42,550 nucleotides of DNA, from positions 1 to 42,550 of the forward strand of contig PDSI01000177.1 in NCBI GenBank assembly GCA_002748415.1. The letters run 5' to 3'. Below, piece by piece: positions 17,280 through 25,292 of this stretch. Origin of the DNA: Micrococcales bacterium. GTDB lineage: Bacteria > Actinomycetota > Actinomycetes > Actinomycetales > CAWJMD01. Within the stretch, counting starts at the first letter, position 1; each line of letters opens with the position of its first letter. The translations under genes were made by a program, and so were the position numbers. Below the pieces are notes generated by a model. The model saw only the letters and a program-made list of their open reading frames with translations, did not search any database and was not told the origin of the DNA.

Positions 17280-17797
17280 CGGCCCGTCCCGGCATAGACC
17301 ACGGCCTGCCCGTCCGCGCAGTCCAGCCCGAAAGCCGTGTGTACGGCTCGTACCGCATCGTCCAGGGCGTCCGCCCGGGTGACCACGGAGATACGGATCT
17401 CTGAGGTGGAGATCATCTCCACGTTGACGCCGGACTCCGACAGCGCGCGCATGAACCGCGCCGTCACACCGGGTTCGGTGCGCATCGCGGCCCCGACGAG
17501 GGAGATCTTGCCGATCGCATCGTCGTACTGCAGGGACTGGAAACCGACCTTGTCACGCACCCGGTGCAGCGCCTGCACACCGGACTGGCCCTCGCCCTTG
17601 GGCAGGGTGAAGGACACATCGGTGCGGCCGTCGACGGTGCTGGAGACATTCTGCACCACCATGTCCATGTTGATGCCCGCCTCTGCGACAGCCTCGAAGA
17701 TTTCGGCGGCCTTGCCGGGAGTGTCCTCGACTCCGACAACCGTGATCTTGGCTTCGCTGCGGTCGTGGGCGACGCCGGTGATGATGGCATGTTCCAT
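17276..17797 (-). CDS. lysC: Probable aspartokinase beta chain from an internal start
   Basis: Within lysC, an ATG at 17797 is preceded by GGAGG with eight bases between (GGAGGACATCGACATG). The product would be 173 residues, starting [17 protein letters not shown], and would hold only the two ACT domains. In Corynebacterium and Bacillus, aspartokinase II-type enzymes make such a beta subunit from an internal start, and the corynebacterial beta chain is of the same length with a similar first stretch. The kinase would then be an alpha2-beta2 complex. The internal initiation is inferred from the sequence, not shown. Confidence 0.65.
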   Translation of the reverse strand: MEHAIITGVAHDRSEAKITVVGVEDTPGKAAEIFEAVAEAGINMDMVVQNVSSTVDGRTDVSFTLPKGEGQSGVQALHRVRDKVGFQSLQYDDAIGKISLVGAAMRTEPGVTARFMRALSESGVNVEMISTSEIRISVVTRADALDDAVRAVHTAFGLDCADGQAVVYAGTGR

Positions 17798-18544
17798 GTC
17801 GATGTCCTCCGTAGATCCTGTGACCAGCGTGCCCGTCTTGTGCGAGAACGATGACCGGACGTGGATGGGCACCCGATACCGGCGCCCGTACTCGACACAC
17901 CGCAGCATGAGCACCTTCGCTCCTGATGCGGCCAGGTCGAGCATCTCCTCGTAGGTGACGACGTCGAGCTTACGTGCCGTCGGCACGATTCGGGGGTCGG
18001 CGGTGAAGACCCCGTCGACGTCGGTGTAGATCTCGCACACGTCCGCGCCCAGCGCGGCGGCCAGTGCGACCGCCGTCGTGTCCGATCCACCGCGGCCCAA
18101 GGTGGTGATGTCCTTGGAATCGGAGCTGACACCCTGGAACCCGGCCACGATCGCGATCGCGCCCTCGTCGAGCGCGCCGGTGATCCGGCCCGGCGTGACG
18201 TCGATGATCCGCGCCCGGCCGTGGGCGGAGTCGGTGATGACACCGGCCTGGCTGCCGGTGAAGGACCGGGCCTGCAGCCCGAGATTGGCGATGGCCATAG
18301 CCAGCACGGCCATCGAGATGCGCTCACCGGCGGTCAGCAGCATGTCCAATTCCCGCCCTGGGGGCATCGGCGAGATCTTGTGCGCCAGGTCCAGCAACTC
18401 GTCGGTGGTGTCGCCCATCGCCGAGACCACGACGCACACATCGTTACCGGCTTTGTGGGTATCGACGATGCGTTTGGCAACACGTTTCACCGCATCCGCG
18501 TCAGCGACCGAGGATCCCCCGTATTTCTGCACGATCAATGCCAA
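17276..18544 (-). CDS. lysC: Aspartokinase, alpha chain
   Basis: A 422-residue aspartokinase that phosphorylates aspartate at the head of the lysine, threonine, methionine and diaminopimelate pathway. The TTG at 18544 gives the family start ([13 protein letters not shown]), with the kinase KYGGSS motif at the N terminus. The AAK kinase domain covers about residues 1-250, and two ACT domains cover about 265-420, the site of feedback control by lysine and threonine. The length equals the alpha chain of other actinobacteria (about 421). The 3' end overlaps the asd-like gene by four bases. An internal ribosome site starts the beta chain at 17797. An upstream in-frame extension to 18862 runs into the neighbouring gene and is rejected. 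Confidence 0.95.
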   Translation of the reverse strand: MALIVQKYGGSSVADADAVKRVAKRIVDTHKAGNDVCVVVSAMGDTTDELLDLAHKISPMPPGRELDMLLTAGERISMAVLAMAIANLGLQARSFTGSQAGVITDSAHGRARIIDVTPGRITGALDEGAIAIVAGFQGVSSDSKDITTLGRGGSDTTAVALAAALGADVCEIYTDVDGVFTADPRIVPTARKLDVVTYEEMLDLAASGAKVLMLRCVEYGRRYRVPIHVRSSFSHKTGTLVTGSTEDIDMEHAIITGVAHDRSEAKITVVGVEDTPGKAAEIFEAVAEAGINMDMVVQNVSSTVDGRTDVSFTLPKGEGQSGVQALHRVRDKVGFQSLQYDDAIGKISLVGAAMRTEPGVTARFMRALSESGVNVEMISTSEIRISVVTRADALDDAVRAVHTAFGLDCADGQAVVYAGTGR

Positions 18545-18591
18545 TGCCCCGATGTCCCTTCGTTGCTGGGGGTGCTGTACCTGGAGCGGCG

Positions 18592-19122
18592 CTAGGCGCC
18601 GTCGAGTGTATCGACTCGGCCGGATCGGTGCCGTTGAACCAGCTCGCAGTAGGCGCTGGCATTGGCGGCAATGGCCTCGTGCTCCTGGTCGGTCAGTTTT
18701 CGCTTGACTGCGGCCGGCATGCCGAGAACCAGGGTGCCCGGCGGCACCTTCATGCCCTCGGGAATCAAGGCACCCGCCCCGACGATGCTGCCGCGGCCGA
18801 TGTGCGCGTGATTCATGACCGTGGAGCCCATGCCGATGAGGACGTCTTCCTCGACCGTGCACCCGTGCAGGACGGCGCGGTGCCCGACGCTGACGCCGCG
18901 CCCCACGGCGACGGGCTTACCCGGGTCGGCGTGCACCACGGTGAGGTCTTGCAGGTTGGAGCGGGCGCCGATGCTGATCAGATCGCCGTCGCCGCGCAGC
19001 ACACACCCGTACCAGACGCTGGCCTCTTCGTGCAGGTGTACGGCCCCGATGAGGACCGCACCAGGGGCCACCCACGCCTGCGGATGAACCTGCTGAGTGG
19101 CCGTGTCGAGGTGGATCCGCAT
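18592..19122 (-). CDS. Gamma-carbonic-anhydrase-like left-handed beta-helix protein
   Basis: A 176-residue protein with hexapeptide-repeat (left-handed beta-helix) pattern throughout. The three zinc-ligand histidines of the gamma-carbonic anhydrase/PaaY/YrdA family are in place: H64 (VVHADPG), H81 and H86 (VGHRAVLHG). The C terminus is a helix that packs on the trimer ([20 protein letters not shown]). Members bind Zn or Fe; some are carbonic anhydrases and others act on thioesters, so the exact reaction is open. It lies 47 bases upstream of the lysC start on the same strand and may be co-transcribed, although lysC need not be functionally linked. Confidence 0.88.
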   Translation of the reverse strand: MRIHLDTATQQVHPQAWVAPGAVLIGAVHLHEEASVWYGCVLRGDGDLISIGARSNLQDLTVVHADPGKPVAVGRGVSVGHRAVLHGCTVEEDVLIGMGSTVMNHAHIGRGSIVGAGALIPEGMKVPPGTLVLGMPAAVKRKLTDQEHEAIAANASAYCELVQRHRSGRVDTLDGA

Positions 19123-19215
19123 GAGTCAAGGGTAGTCGCGGACGGTGCGACACCGGGCAGGTTCATCCTGTGACCTGCCTGACTTGCGCCCGCACCGGCA
19201 CCCGGTCCCGCGGGT

Positions 19216-19818
19216 CTACGGATGCAGGGCGTGAAACTCCGCGTCGGCGAGCGTGTCCGGGTCGGCGTCCAGGCGAAGGTGGGAGAGCACGCTGGTGAGA
19301 ATGCGGACCGTGGCGGCGGCCCGCTCACCCCAGTTGGACAGGTAGGAGAACTGCCACCACCACAGCGCCTCGTCGAACCGGTTGGCGCGAGCGTGCTGCA
19401 GGCCCTTGGCCAGGTCCTCGGCGATGCTGAGCAGGTCGCCGGTGAGGCTGCCCGAGGTGAGCTCGGGGCTGGTCAACGGGTCAACCAAGTCGGCGTATTC
19501 GTCCAGCCCGTCCAGTTCCTGGCTCAGGCTTACCAACAGCGGGCCGAGGTCGTCGTCCGGGCCGCTGTCCGGCTCGTATTGCTCGCTCGGCAAGAAGTCG
19601 CGGCTGGCGCCGAGCCGTGCCCCAACGGCCAGGATGCGGGATGCGGCCAGCAGCAGCAGTGAGATCTCGGCGCTCTCGTGTTCCCCGGCGGCGACCTCGG
19701 TGACGGTGTCCAGGTACTTCTGCGCTTCGACGGCGACTTCGGCCGCCAGCACCGCGGATTCCGCATCCGGATGCATCAAGTCGATGCCGGAAACCGTTCT
19801 GCTGGCCGGGGTATCCAT
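19216..19818 (-). CDS. DUF5063 family protein
   Basis: A 200-residue, soluble, acidic, mostly helical protein that fits the DUF5063 family. The function is unknown; in many actinobacteria this gene sits beside recR, as here. The ATG at 19818 is chosen because GGAG lies six bases upstream and the family N terminus begins there; an in-frame extension of 47 codons upstream has poor composition. A conserved-looking tail is FDEALWWWQFSYLSNWGERA. The recR stop is 168 bases upstream on the same strand, so a separate promoter or read-through is possible. Confidence 0.8.
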   Translation of the reverse strand: MDTPASRTVSGIDLMHPDAESAVLAAEVAVEAQKYLDTVTEVAAGEHESAEISLLLLAASRILAVGARLGASRDFLPSEQYEPDSGPDDDLGPLLVSLSQELDGLDEYADLVDPLTSPELTSGSLTGDLLSIAEDLAKGLQHARANRFDEALWWWQFSYLSNWGERAAATVRILTSVLSHLRLDADPDTLADAEFHALHP

Positions 19819-19985
19819 GGTCGCTCCACACGTGTGCGGCGGACTAGTGACCCTACGAGCGTGCCACAGCCGGGCGTTCGCGAACACCCACCCAGTGCAA
19901 ATCGGTCGATACCCACTACGTTCGGGTGAACCGCAGGAACCCGGCGGCAGTAGGCGCAACCGGGCTGGCCGGGGCCGGGCCCGGT

Positions 19986-20585
19986 TCAGGCGTTGAGCAA
20001 CCGGCGGCCCTCGAACGCCCGGCCCAAAGTGACCTCGTCGGCGTACTCCAGGTCGCCGCCGATGGGCAACCCGGAAGCCAGCCGGGTGACCTTCAGTTCC
20101 ATCGCGCGCAGCAGCCGGGCAAGGTAGGCGGCGGTGGCCTCGCCTTCCAGGTTGGGGTCGGTGGCCACGATGATCTCGGTCACCTCACCGTCGGCCAGCC
20201 GGGTCATGAGCTCGCGGATACGCAGCTCTTCCGGACCCATGCCGTCGATGGGGCTGATGGCCCCGCCGAGCACGTGGTACCGGCCACGGAACTCGCGGGT
20301 GCGTTCGATGGCGACGACGTCCTTGGGCTCCTCGACCACGCACAGCACCGATGAGTCGCGGCGCGGGTCCAGACAGATGCGGCACTGCTCTTCCTGGGCC
20401 ACGTTGCCACAGGTGACGCAGAACCGGACCCGGCGTTTGACCTCGAGCAGCGCCTCGGCGAGCCGGGTGATGTCCTCGGGGTCTGCCGCCAGGACGTGGA
20501 ACGCGATGCGCTGGGCGCTCTTCGGCCCGACCCCCGGCAGGTGGCCGAGCTCGTCGATCAGGTCTTGGACCGCGCCTTCGTACAC
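19986..20585 (-). CDS. recR: Recombination mediator RecR
   Basis: A 199-residue RecR. The order is the helix-hairpin-helix ([20 protein letters not shown] at 13-32), the C4 zinc finger (C56, C59, C68, C71) and the Toprim domain (CVVEEPKDV to [12 protein letters not shown]). With RecO and RecF it loads RecA on gapped DNA. The GTG start has no Shine-Dalgarno; TAGTCT ends six bases before it, so a leaderless mRNA is possible. In most bacteria ybaB lies between dnaX and recR, but here only 163 bp remain, containing a short tandem repeat. Confidence 0.96.
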   Translation of the reverse strand: MYEGAVQDLIDELGHLPGVGPKSAQRIAFHVLAADPEDITRLAEALLEVKRRVRFCVTCGNVAQEEQCRICLDPRRDSSVLCVVEEPKDVVAIERTREFRGRYHVLGGAISPIDGMGPEELRIRELMTRLADGEVTEIIVATDPNLEGEATAAYLARLLRAMELKVTRLASGLPIGGDLEYADEVTLGRAFEGRRLLNA

Positions 20586-20695
20586 GGGGGAAGACTACCC
20601 CGCGTACACCATCGGCGGCGGTAGCCACGCGTGCGGGCGCCGGCCAGGGGCGGTGGGCCGGGATGCTCACCGGGTGCGCTGCGTGCGCCCGCTCG

Positions 20696-20742
20696 CTCAT
20701 CCCCCTACGTCTCATCCCCCCTGCGTCTCATCCCCCCTGCGT
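20696..20742 (-). repeat. Three tandem 15-16-bp units between dnaX and recR
   Basis: Plus-strand units are 20696-20710 (CTCATCCCCCTACGT), 20711-20726 and 20727-20742 (both CTCATCCCCCCTGCGT). On the coding strand each reads as a G-run followed by ATGAGACG, resembling a ribosome site fused to an ATG. No convincing protein follows. It lies directly after the dnaX stop and may be a slippage product. Confidence 0.85.
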
Positions 20743-20748
20743 CGCAGT

Positions 20749-22788
20749 TCAAGCCAGGTCCTCGTCGATGACGTCCCCGCCGAGCAGTTCGGCCACCACC
20801 TCGAGCCCCGCCCGGTCGTCTACGTCGGCGTCGTCCGGGGACAGCACATCTTCCTCGGCGTCCTCGGCCGCGGGAACCGGCTCCCGGGGGGCCCGGACGG
20901 GATCAGAGATGCCTGCGTCGGTATCCGCCGGTTCGCTCACCGGCCGGCCGGGCCGGTGCCCACCGGTTCGGGGGATGCTGCGACCGGTGTTCGCCGGGGC
21001 GGCACGAGCGCCCCCACCCGGGCCGGAACCCGATTCACAAGGGCTTGCCTGCACGCGGACCTGTTGGGCCGTCTGTGCCTGCACCGCGGCCGCGACATGA
21101 TCTGCCCCGGCACCGCGCCGGAACATCGTCCGGGCGCCGTCGTTGGTGAATCCCAGCTGCAGTACCCCCTCGGCGCAGGAGGCCACCTGAGCGTATTCGC
21201 TGACCACGCTCCAGGTGGCCCGGCTACGCGTGCGCAGATCGCCGAGGACCTCCGGCCACAACCGGCGGATCGCCTGGACCGGATCGTCGCCCGCCGGCGG
21301 CTGCCCACCATCTACCGGCGCTGGCGCCGGTGCCGGCGCCGAACCGGACGGCGCCTCCGGGCGCGGATCCGGCTGCTCCGCGGCCGAGGCTGCGGGCTCG
21401 GCCGGGCCGGTGGCCACATCGGTCGGGGACGGCTGGTCATCGACAGCCGGCGCGTCGTCAGCCGGCGCGTCGTCAGCCAAGGCCCCGGCGCGGGGGGCCT
21501 CTGCCCCGCCGTCGTCCTCGGCTGCCGGCCCACCGGCCGGCGGGCCTGCCGAGACCGGGAGTGCGGCGGCCGGAGGTGCGGGCGGGGCCCCAGGCACGGT
21601 CTGCGCCGCAGTCACGGCTCCCGCCGCGATGCGCCGCTCCAGTCGCTCCAACCGCACCATCGCGCCTCGCTGGGTGTCATCCGAACTCGGCAGCAGGATC
21701 CGGGCACAGAGCAATTCGATGTGGATGCGCGGGTTGGACACGCCGACCATCTCGGTCAGCGCGGTGCTGGTGAGGTCGGCCGCCCGGGACAATTGCGCCG
21801 GCGGCAGGGCGCTCGCCTGATGATGCAGCCGCTGCAACTGGTCGCCGGGAACGCCACGCAGCACCGCATCGGCCCGCTCGCCCACAGCTTGGACCACGAT
21901 CAGGTCCCGGAATCTGCTGAGCAGGTCTTCGACGAACCGGCGCGGATCCTGGCCTGCGGCCAGCACCCGGTCGACCACCGCGAACAGCGCGGCGGCGTCA
22001 CCGGCACCGATCGCGGTGACGATGTCGTCCAGCAACGGGCCGGAAGTGAAACCGAGCAATGCCGCGGCCCCGTCGTGATCGACTCCGTCCGGGCCGGCCC
22101 CGGCCATCAACTGGTCCAGCACCGACAGCGAATCTCGGACCGAACCGCCACCGGCCCGCACCACGAGTGGGATCACCCCGGCGCCGACGGGTACCCCCTC
22201 CCGCTCACACAGCCGCGTCAGGTAGCCGGACAACGTGTCGGCCGGTACCAGGTGGAACGGGTAGTGGTGGGTGCGGGAGCGGATCGTGGGCAGCACCTTG
22301 TCCGGCTCGGTGGTGGCGAACACGAACTTCACGTGCTCGGGTGGTTCCTCCACCAGCTTGAGCAGGGCGTTGAAACCCTGTGTGGTGACCATGTGCGCCT
22401 CGTCGATGATGAAGACCTTGTACCGGTCCCGGACCGGGGCGATGACGGCCCGTTCACGGAGGTCGCGTGCATCGTCGACACCACCGTGACTGGCTGCGTC
22501 GATCTCCACCACGTCAAGGCTGCCGGCCGCGTCACGGGCCAGGTCGCGGCAGGAGTCGCACTCCCCGCACGGGGTGTCGGTGGGACCTTGGACGCAATTC
22601 AGGCACCGGGCCAAGATGCGCGCGGACGTGGTCTTTCCACAGCCCCGGGGGCCGGAGAACAGGTAGGCGTGGTTGGTGCGGTCGGCCCGCAATGCCTGGC
22701 GGAGCGGATCGGTGACGTGCTCCTGGCCGATTACGTCGGCGAACGACTCCGGGCGGTAGCGGCGGTACAAGGCAGTGACGGCAACCAC
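20749..22788 (-). CDS. dnaX: DNA polymerase III subunit gamma/tau
   Basis: A 679-residue clamp-loader subunit. The N-terminal AAA+ module has the P-loop GPRGCGKT at 46-53, the zinc-binding cysteines C65, C74, C77 and C80, and the Walker B DEAH (FIIDEAHMV). Clamp-loader collar helices extend to about residue 370. A long Ala/Pro/Asp-rich linker follows with small repeats (ADDAPADDAPAVDDQ), then a tau-like domain (DDPVQAIRRLWPEVLGDLRT). The acidic end is DVIDEDLA. The start is a GTG at 22788. Nothing like the E. coli slippery A-run is visible, so a gamma form by frameshift is not expected. The SRP RNA gene lies immediately upstream on the same strand, the usual actinobacterial order. Confidence 0.95.
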   Translation of the reverse strand: MVAVTALYRRYRPESFADVIGQEHVTDPLRQALRADRTNHAYLFSGPRGCGKTTSARILARCLNCVQGPTDTPCGECDSCRDLARDAAGSLDVVEIDAASHGGVDDARDLRERAVIAPVRDRYKVFIIDEAHMVTTQGFNALLKLVEEPPEHVKFVFATTEPDKVLPTIRSRTHHYPFHLVPADTLSGYLTRLCEREGVPVGAGVIPLVVRAGGGSVRDSLSVLDQLMAGAGPDGVDHDGAAALLGFTSGPLLDDIVTAIGAGDAAALFAVVDRVLAAGQDPRRFVEDLLSRFRDLIVVQAVGERADAVLRGVPGDQLQRLHHQASALPPAQLSRAADLTSTALTEMVGVSNPRIHIELLCARILLPSSDDTQRGAMVRLERLERRIAAGAVTAAQTVPGAPPAPPAAALPVSAGPPAGGPAAEDDGGAEAPRAGALADDAPADDAPAVDDQPSPTDVATGPAEPAASAAEQPDPRPEAPSGSAPAPAPAPVDGGQPPAGDDPVQAIRRLWPEVLGDLRTRSRATWSVVSEYAQVASCAEGVLQLGFTNDGARTMFRRGAGADHVAAAVQAQTAQQVRVQASPCESGSGPGGGARAAPANTGRSIPRTGGHRPGRPVSEPADTDAGISDPVRAPREPVPAAEDAEEDVLSPDDADVDDRAGLEVVAELLGGDVIDEDLA

Positions 22789-22855
22789 CCCTGCAGGCTA
22801 TCCGCTCGTACCGGCACCGCGACCGCCGGCCGAACGAAACCGGCCAGGCAGGCGA

Positions 22856-22945
22856 GGACCCCCCGCGTACCCGCCAGAGCCCACCTACCCTTGCTACCTT
22901 CCGGTCCTGGGGGAGTTCAGCAGGATGACGCCACGCGGGGGGTCG
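22856..22945 (-). ncRNA. ffs: Signal recognition particle RNA, small 4.5S type
   Basis: About 90 nt on the minus strand fold into one long hairpin. The ends pair as a run of six C (complement of 22937-22942) with six G (22859-22864), continuing with GCG. The domain IV apex has the invariant core: CUGAACUCCCCCAG on one side and CCGGAAGGUAGCAAGGG on the other, including the GGAA tetraloop and the symmetric and asymmetric loops bound by Ffh. It guides signal-peptide-bearing ribosomes to FtsY. It lies about 70 bp before dnaX. The ends are accurate to a few bases. Confidence 0.93.
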
Positions 22946-22958
22946 CCGACCAGTGTAC

Positions 22959-22976
22959 CCGGGCCGCACGGCCCGG
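22959..22976 (-). terminator. Possible terminator after the BCCT gene
   Basis: CCGGGCCG at 22959-22966 and CGGCCCGG at 22969-22976 form a GC-only hairpin with a two-base centre, opened to about four in practice. It starts 11 bases past the stop of the transporter gene and before the SRP RNA. It has no U-tract. It would separate the two transcription units. Confidence 0.45.
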
Positions 22977-22986
22977 ACCCATCACC

Positions 22987-24798
22987 TCATGATTTCTTGA
23001 TGTCCCCGGTGTCCTGGGGGGCCGGCTTGGCGGTGGTCTGCTTCTTCGTGCCACTGCGTGAGTAGTACGACTCGAACAGCGAAGGCAGCTCGCGCGGGTG
23101 CGCGTCGATGATCCCGGCCGTGGCCAAGCCCTCGGCCACCTCCAGTTGCAGCTCCCGGCTCAGGGCGGCCCGCTGCAACCGAACGATCACCTTGTGGTGG
23201 GCGTGTGCGGCCCTGAACGTGGAGATCATCAACAGGATCATCACCACCGAGAAGGGGGCGGCCACCAGGATCGCCATCTGTTGCAATGCCATCAGTGCAT
23301 CCTCGGGGTCGTCCAGCAGCAGCAGCGAGAACGCGATGCTGCCTTCGGCCACGGCCCAGACGATCCGGCTCCACAGCGGCGGATTCGGGTCGCCTCCGGA
23401 GGTCATCATGTCGACCACGTAGGACCCGGAGTCCGAGCTGGTGACGAAGAAGACCACGATGAGCAGGATGAACAACCCGGCCAGCACTCCAGAACCGGAG
23501 TAGCCCTCCAGCAGCTGGAACAATGCCGTGTCGGTGGACACGCTCTTGTCCGCGGCGATCAGGCCGCCGTCACCGTAGATCTCCCGGTACAACGCGGTGC
23601 CGCCGAGGATGGAGAACCACAGGAAGGTCACCAGCGTCGGCACCAGCATCACCCCGAAAACGAACTCGCGGATGGTGCGCCCCCGGGATATGCGGGCGAT
23701 GAAGATGCCCACGAACGGCGACCAGCTGATCCACCAGCCCCAGTAGAACGTGGTCCAGGTGCTGACCCAGCCGTTGCCGTCATCGGACTGGAAACTCAGG
23801 GTGCGGAAGCTCAAGCCCAGGAAGTTCTGCAGATACTGGCCGATGTTCTGCACGAACTCGCGCATGACGAACAGGCTGGGGCCGGCAGCCAGCAGGAACA
23901 CCATGAGCGCGCCGGCCAGGACCAGGTTGATGTTGGACAGCCACTTGATGCCCGCGCCGATGCCGGTGGCCACCGAGATCGTCGCCAGTGCGGTGATACC
24001 GACGACCAGTACCCGTTGCAGCCCGGAGCCGTTGTCGACGACTCCGAGGAAGTCGAGGCCGGCACCGACCTGGGCGACTCCGAAGCCGAGCGAGGTGGCC
24101 ACCCCGAAAAGCGTGCCGACGACGGCGACGACGTCGATCACGTTGCCGGCCCAGCCGCGGACCCGGTCACCGAACAGCGGTTCCAGAGCCCACCGGATCG
24201 AGACCGGGCGGCCGTTGCGGTGCACGGCGTAGGCGACCGCCAGCCCGACGACGATGTAAACGGCCCAGGCGTGGAAACCCCAGTGCAGGAACGTCGTGTT
24301 GATCGCGGCCTGCGCGACCGCGTCCTGTCCGCCCTCGGTGCCCGGCGGTCGCGCGGCGAAGTGGTTGAGCGGTTCGGCGACGCCCCAGAACACCAGACCG
24401 ATACCCATACCGGCCGCGAACAGCATGGCAAACCAGGACACGAGCCCGAATTCTGGCTCGTCCTCGTCCTTGCCCAAGGTGATGTCTCCGAACCGGGACA
24501 GACCCATGAACAGCGAGAACACCACGAAGCAGAAGACCAACAGGATGTAGTACCAGCCCATCGTGTCGATCACATTGGCGCCGGCTGCGCTGATGGTGCT
24601 CTTCATCCATTCCGGCGCAATCATCGTGATGGCGACGAATCCCAGCACGACGATCGCGGACGGCCAGAAGACCCACGGGGCGATACCGCCCGCGCCGGTG
24701 ACCTCGGCGATCACGTCCTCGGCGACAACGCCGTCATCGGGTGAGGGCATCGACTCGTCGTCAGGCATCAGGGAGCGTGAATCAGTGCTTGTTGCCAT
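22987..24798 (-). CDS. BCCT-family betaine/choline/carnitine transporter
   Basis: A 603-residue secondary transporter of the LeuT fold with about 12 membrane helices. Family motifs are present: GMGIGLVFWGVAEP in helix 3 and WGWWISWSPFVGIFIARISRG in helix 8, where the tryptophan box binds trimethylammonium groups. In BetP-type members the glycine-rich GMGIG stretch is tied to sodium coupling. The acidic N-terminal tail (about 45 residues) and basic C-terminal tail (HHKVIVRLQRAALSREL) resemble osmosensing members. The ATG at 24798 follows GGAGGAG by a short gap, and the longer in-frame start at 24852 is rejected. The substrate is probably betaine, choline or a similar compatible solute; which one cannot be told. 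Confidence 0.93.
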   Translation of the reverse strand: MATSTDSRSLMPDDESMPSPDDGVVAEDVIAEVTGAGGIAPWVFWPSAIVVLGFVAITMIAPEWMKSTISAAGANVIDTMGWYYILLVFCFVVFSLFMGLSRFGDITLGKDEDEPEFGLVSWFAMLFAAGMGIGLVFWGVAEPLNHFAARPPGTEGGQDAVAQAAINTTFLHWGFHAWAVYIVVGLAVAYAVHRNGRPVSIRWALEPLFGDRVRGWAGNVIDVVAVVGTLFGVATSLGFGVAQVGAGLDFLGVVDNGSGLQRVLVVGITALATISVATGIGAGIKWLSNINLVLAGALMVFLLAAGPSLFVMREFVQNIGQYLQNFLGLSFRTLSFQSDDGNGWVSTWTTFYWGWWISWSPFVGIFIARISRGRTIREFVFGVMLVPTLVTFLWFSILGGTALYREIYGDGGLIAADKSVSTDTALFQLLEGYSGSGVLAGLFILLIVVFFVTSSDSGSYVVDMMTSGGDPNPPLWSRIVWAVAEGSIAFSLLLLDDPEDALMALQQMAILVAAPFSVVMILLMISTFRAAHAHHKVIVRLQRAALSRELQLEVAEGLATAGIIDAHPRELPSLFESYYSRSGTKKQTTAKPAPQDTGDIKKS

Positions 24799-24878
24799 TA
24801 CTCCTCCAAGGAGTGGCACGCACCTACACAGCACGAGGATGCGGGCGCGCACCTGGTCGAGAGCAGGATCCGCTCCTA

Positions 24879-24907
24879 CCCTTAGACCAGTTACCCTGCC
24901 CGTGCAA
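24879..24907 (-). promoter_or_regulatory. Candidate promoter of the BCCT gene
   Basis: On the minus strand TTGCAC (24907-24902) and TAAGGG (24884-24879) are 17 bases apart, about 80 bases before the ATG. The -35 is fair and the -10 is weak. Just upstream, an imperfect inverted repeat (CCAACCGCT ... AGCGGCTTGG, 24907-24932) abuts the -35 and could be an operator. The rest of the 295-bp gap to the tRNA shows nothing else I can name. Confidence 0.3.
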
Positions 24908-25093
24908 CCAACCGCTACGCACCAGCGGCTTGGATCACCCCTGCGCCGACAAGCATCCGCGCAGGTGAAAGCCCTTTTCCATGGAAGAGCTCACGATCTG
25001 GTCACTCCACGCCTCCGGAGCGTAGCGAAGGCGGGTCAATCGCAGCCTGGTCCGCCCGCGTGCCCGGCACCGATGTCCGGTATCCTGGACCGC

Positions 25094-25178
25094 GGAGGAT
25101 TCGCCTAGTGGCCTAGGGCGCACGCTTGGAAAGCGTGTTGGGGGCAACCCCTCACGGGTTCAAATCCCGTATCCTCCG
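25094..25178 (+). tRNA. tRNA-Ser, anticodon GGA
   Basis: The 85-nt gene folds as a class II tRNA. The acceptor GGAGGAT pairs with ATCCTCC and is followed by discriminator G at 25178. The anticodon arm CACGC-TTGGAAA-GCGTG shows the anticodon GGA, reading UCC and UCU. A long variable arm (TTGGGGGCAACCCCTC) follows, as required for tRNA-Ser, then the T arm CGGGTTCAAATCCCG. The 3' CCA is not encoded. It is divergent from the BCCT gene and converges on the DUF853 gene. Confidence 0.97.
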
Positions 25179-25184
25179 CTCAGT

Positions 25185-25219
25185 GGCGCCGCCCCGGTTC
25201 CGTGTATCGGGTCGGCGCC
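25185..25219 (+). terminator. Terminator hairpin after tRNA-Ser
   Basis: GGCGCCGCCCCG at 25185-25196 pairs with CGGGTCGGCGCC at 25208-25219, eleven of twelve pairs, around an 11-base loop. It starts seven bases after the tRNA end. There is no U-tract. It could also stop read-through from the opposing DUF853 gene. Confidence 0.55.
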
Positions 25220-25292
25220 GCATGTGTATGCGCCTTCTCGTATGTTCATGCCTTCTCATCGGGATGCGGCGCCCGGCGAAGGCGGGCAGCGC

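Noticed and set aside
18545..18591. A lysine riboswitch or leader upstream of lysC
   Set aside because: Only 47 bases separate lysC from the upstream gene, too short for a lysine riboswitch, and no conserved core is seen.
20134..22992. A 952-codon plus-strand open frame over recR, dnaX and the SRP RNA
   Set aside because: It is the complement of recR and dnaX, which are certain. Long antisense frames arise from high GC content, and its composition is not that of a protein family.
23098..24744. A 548-codon plus-strand open frame opposite the BCCT transporter
   Set aside because: It is a shadow of the transporter, with low-complexity composition and no ribosome site.
24799..25093. A riboswitch in the BCCT leader
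   Set aside because: There is an inverted repeat next to a weak promoter, but no conserved core of ydaO or another known class that I could recognise.
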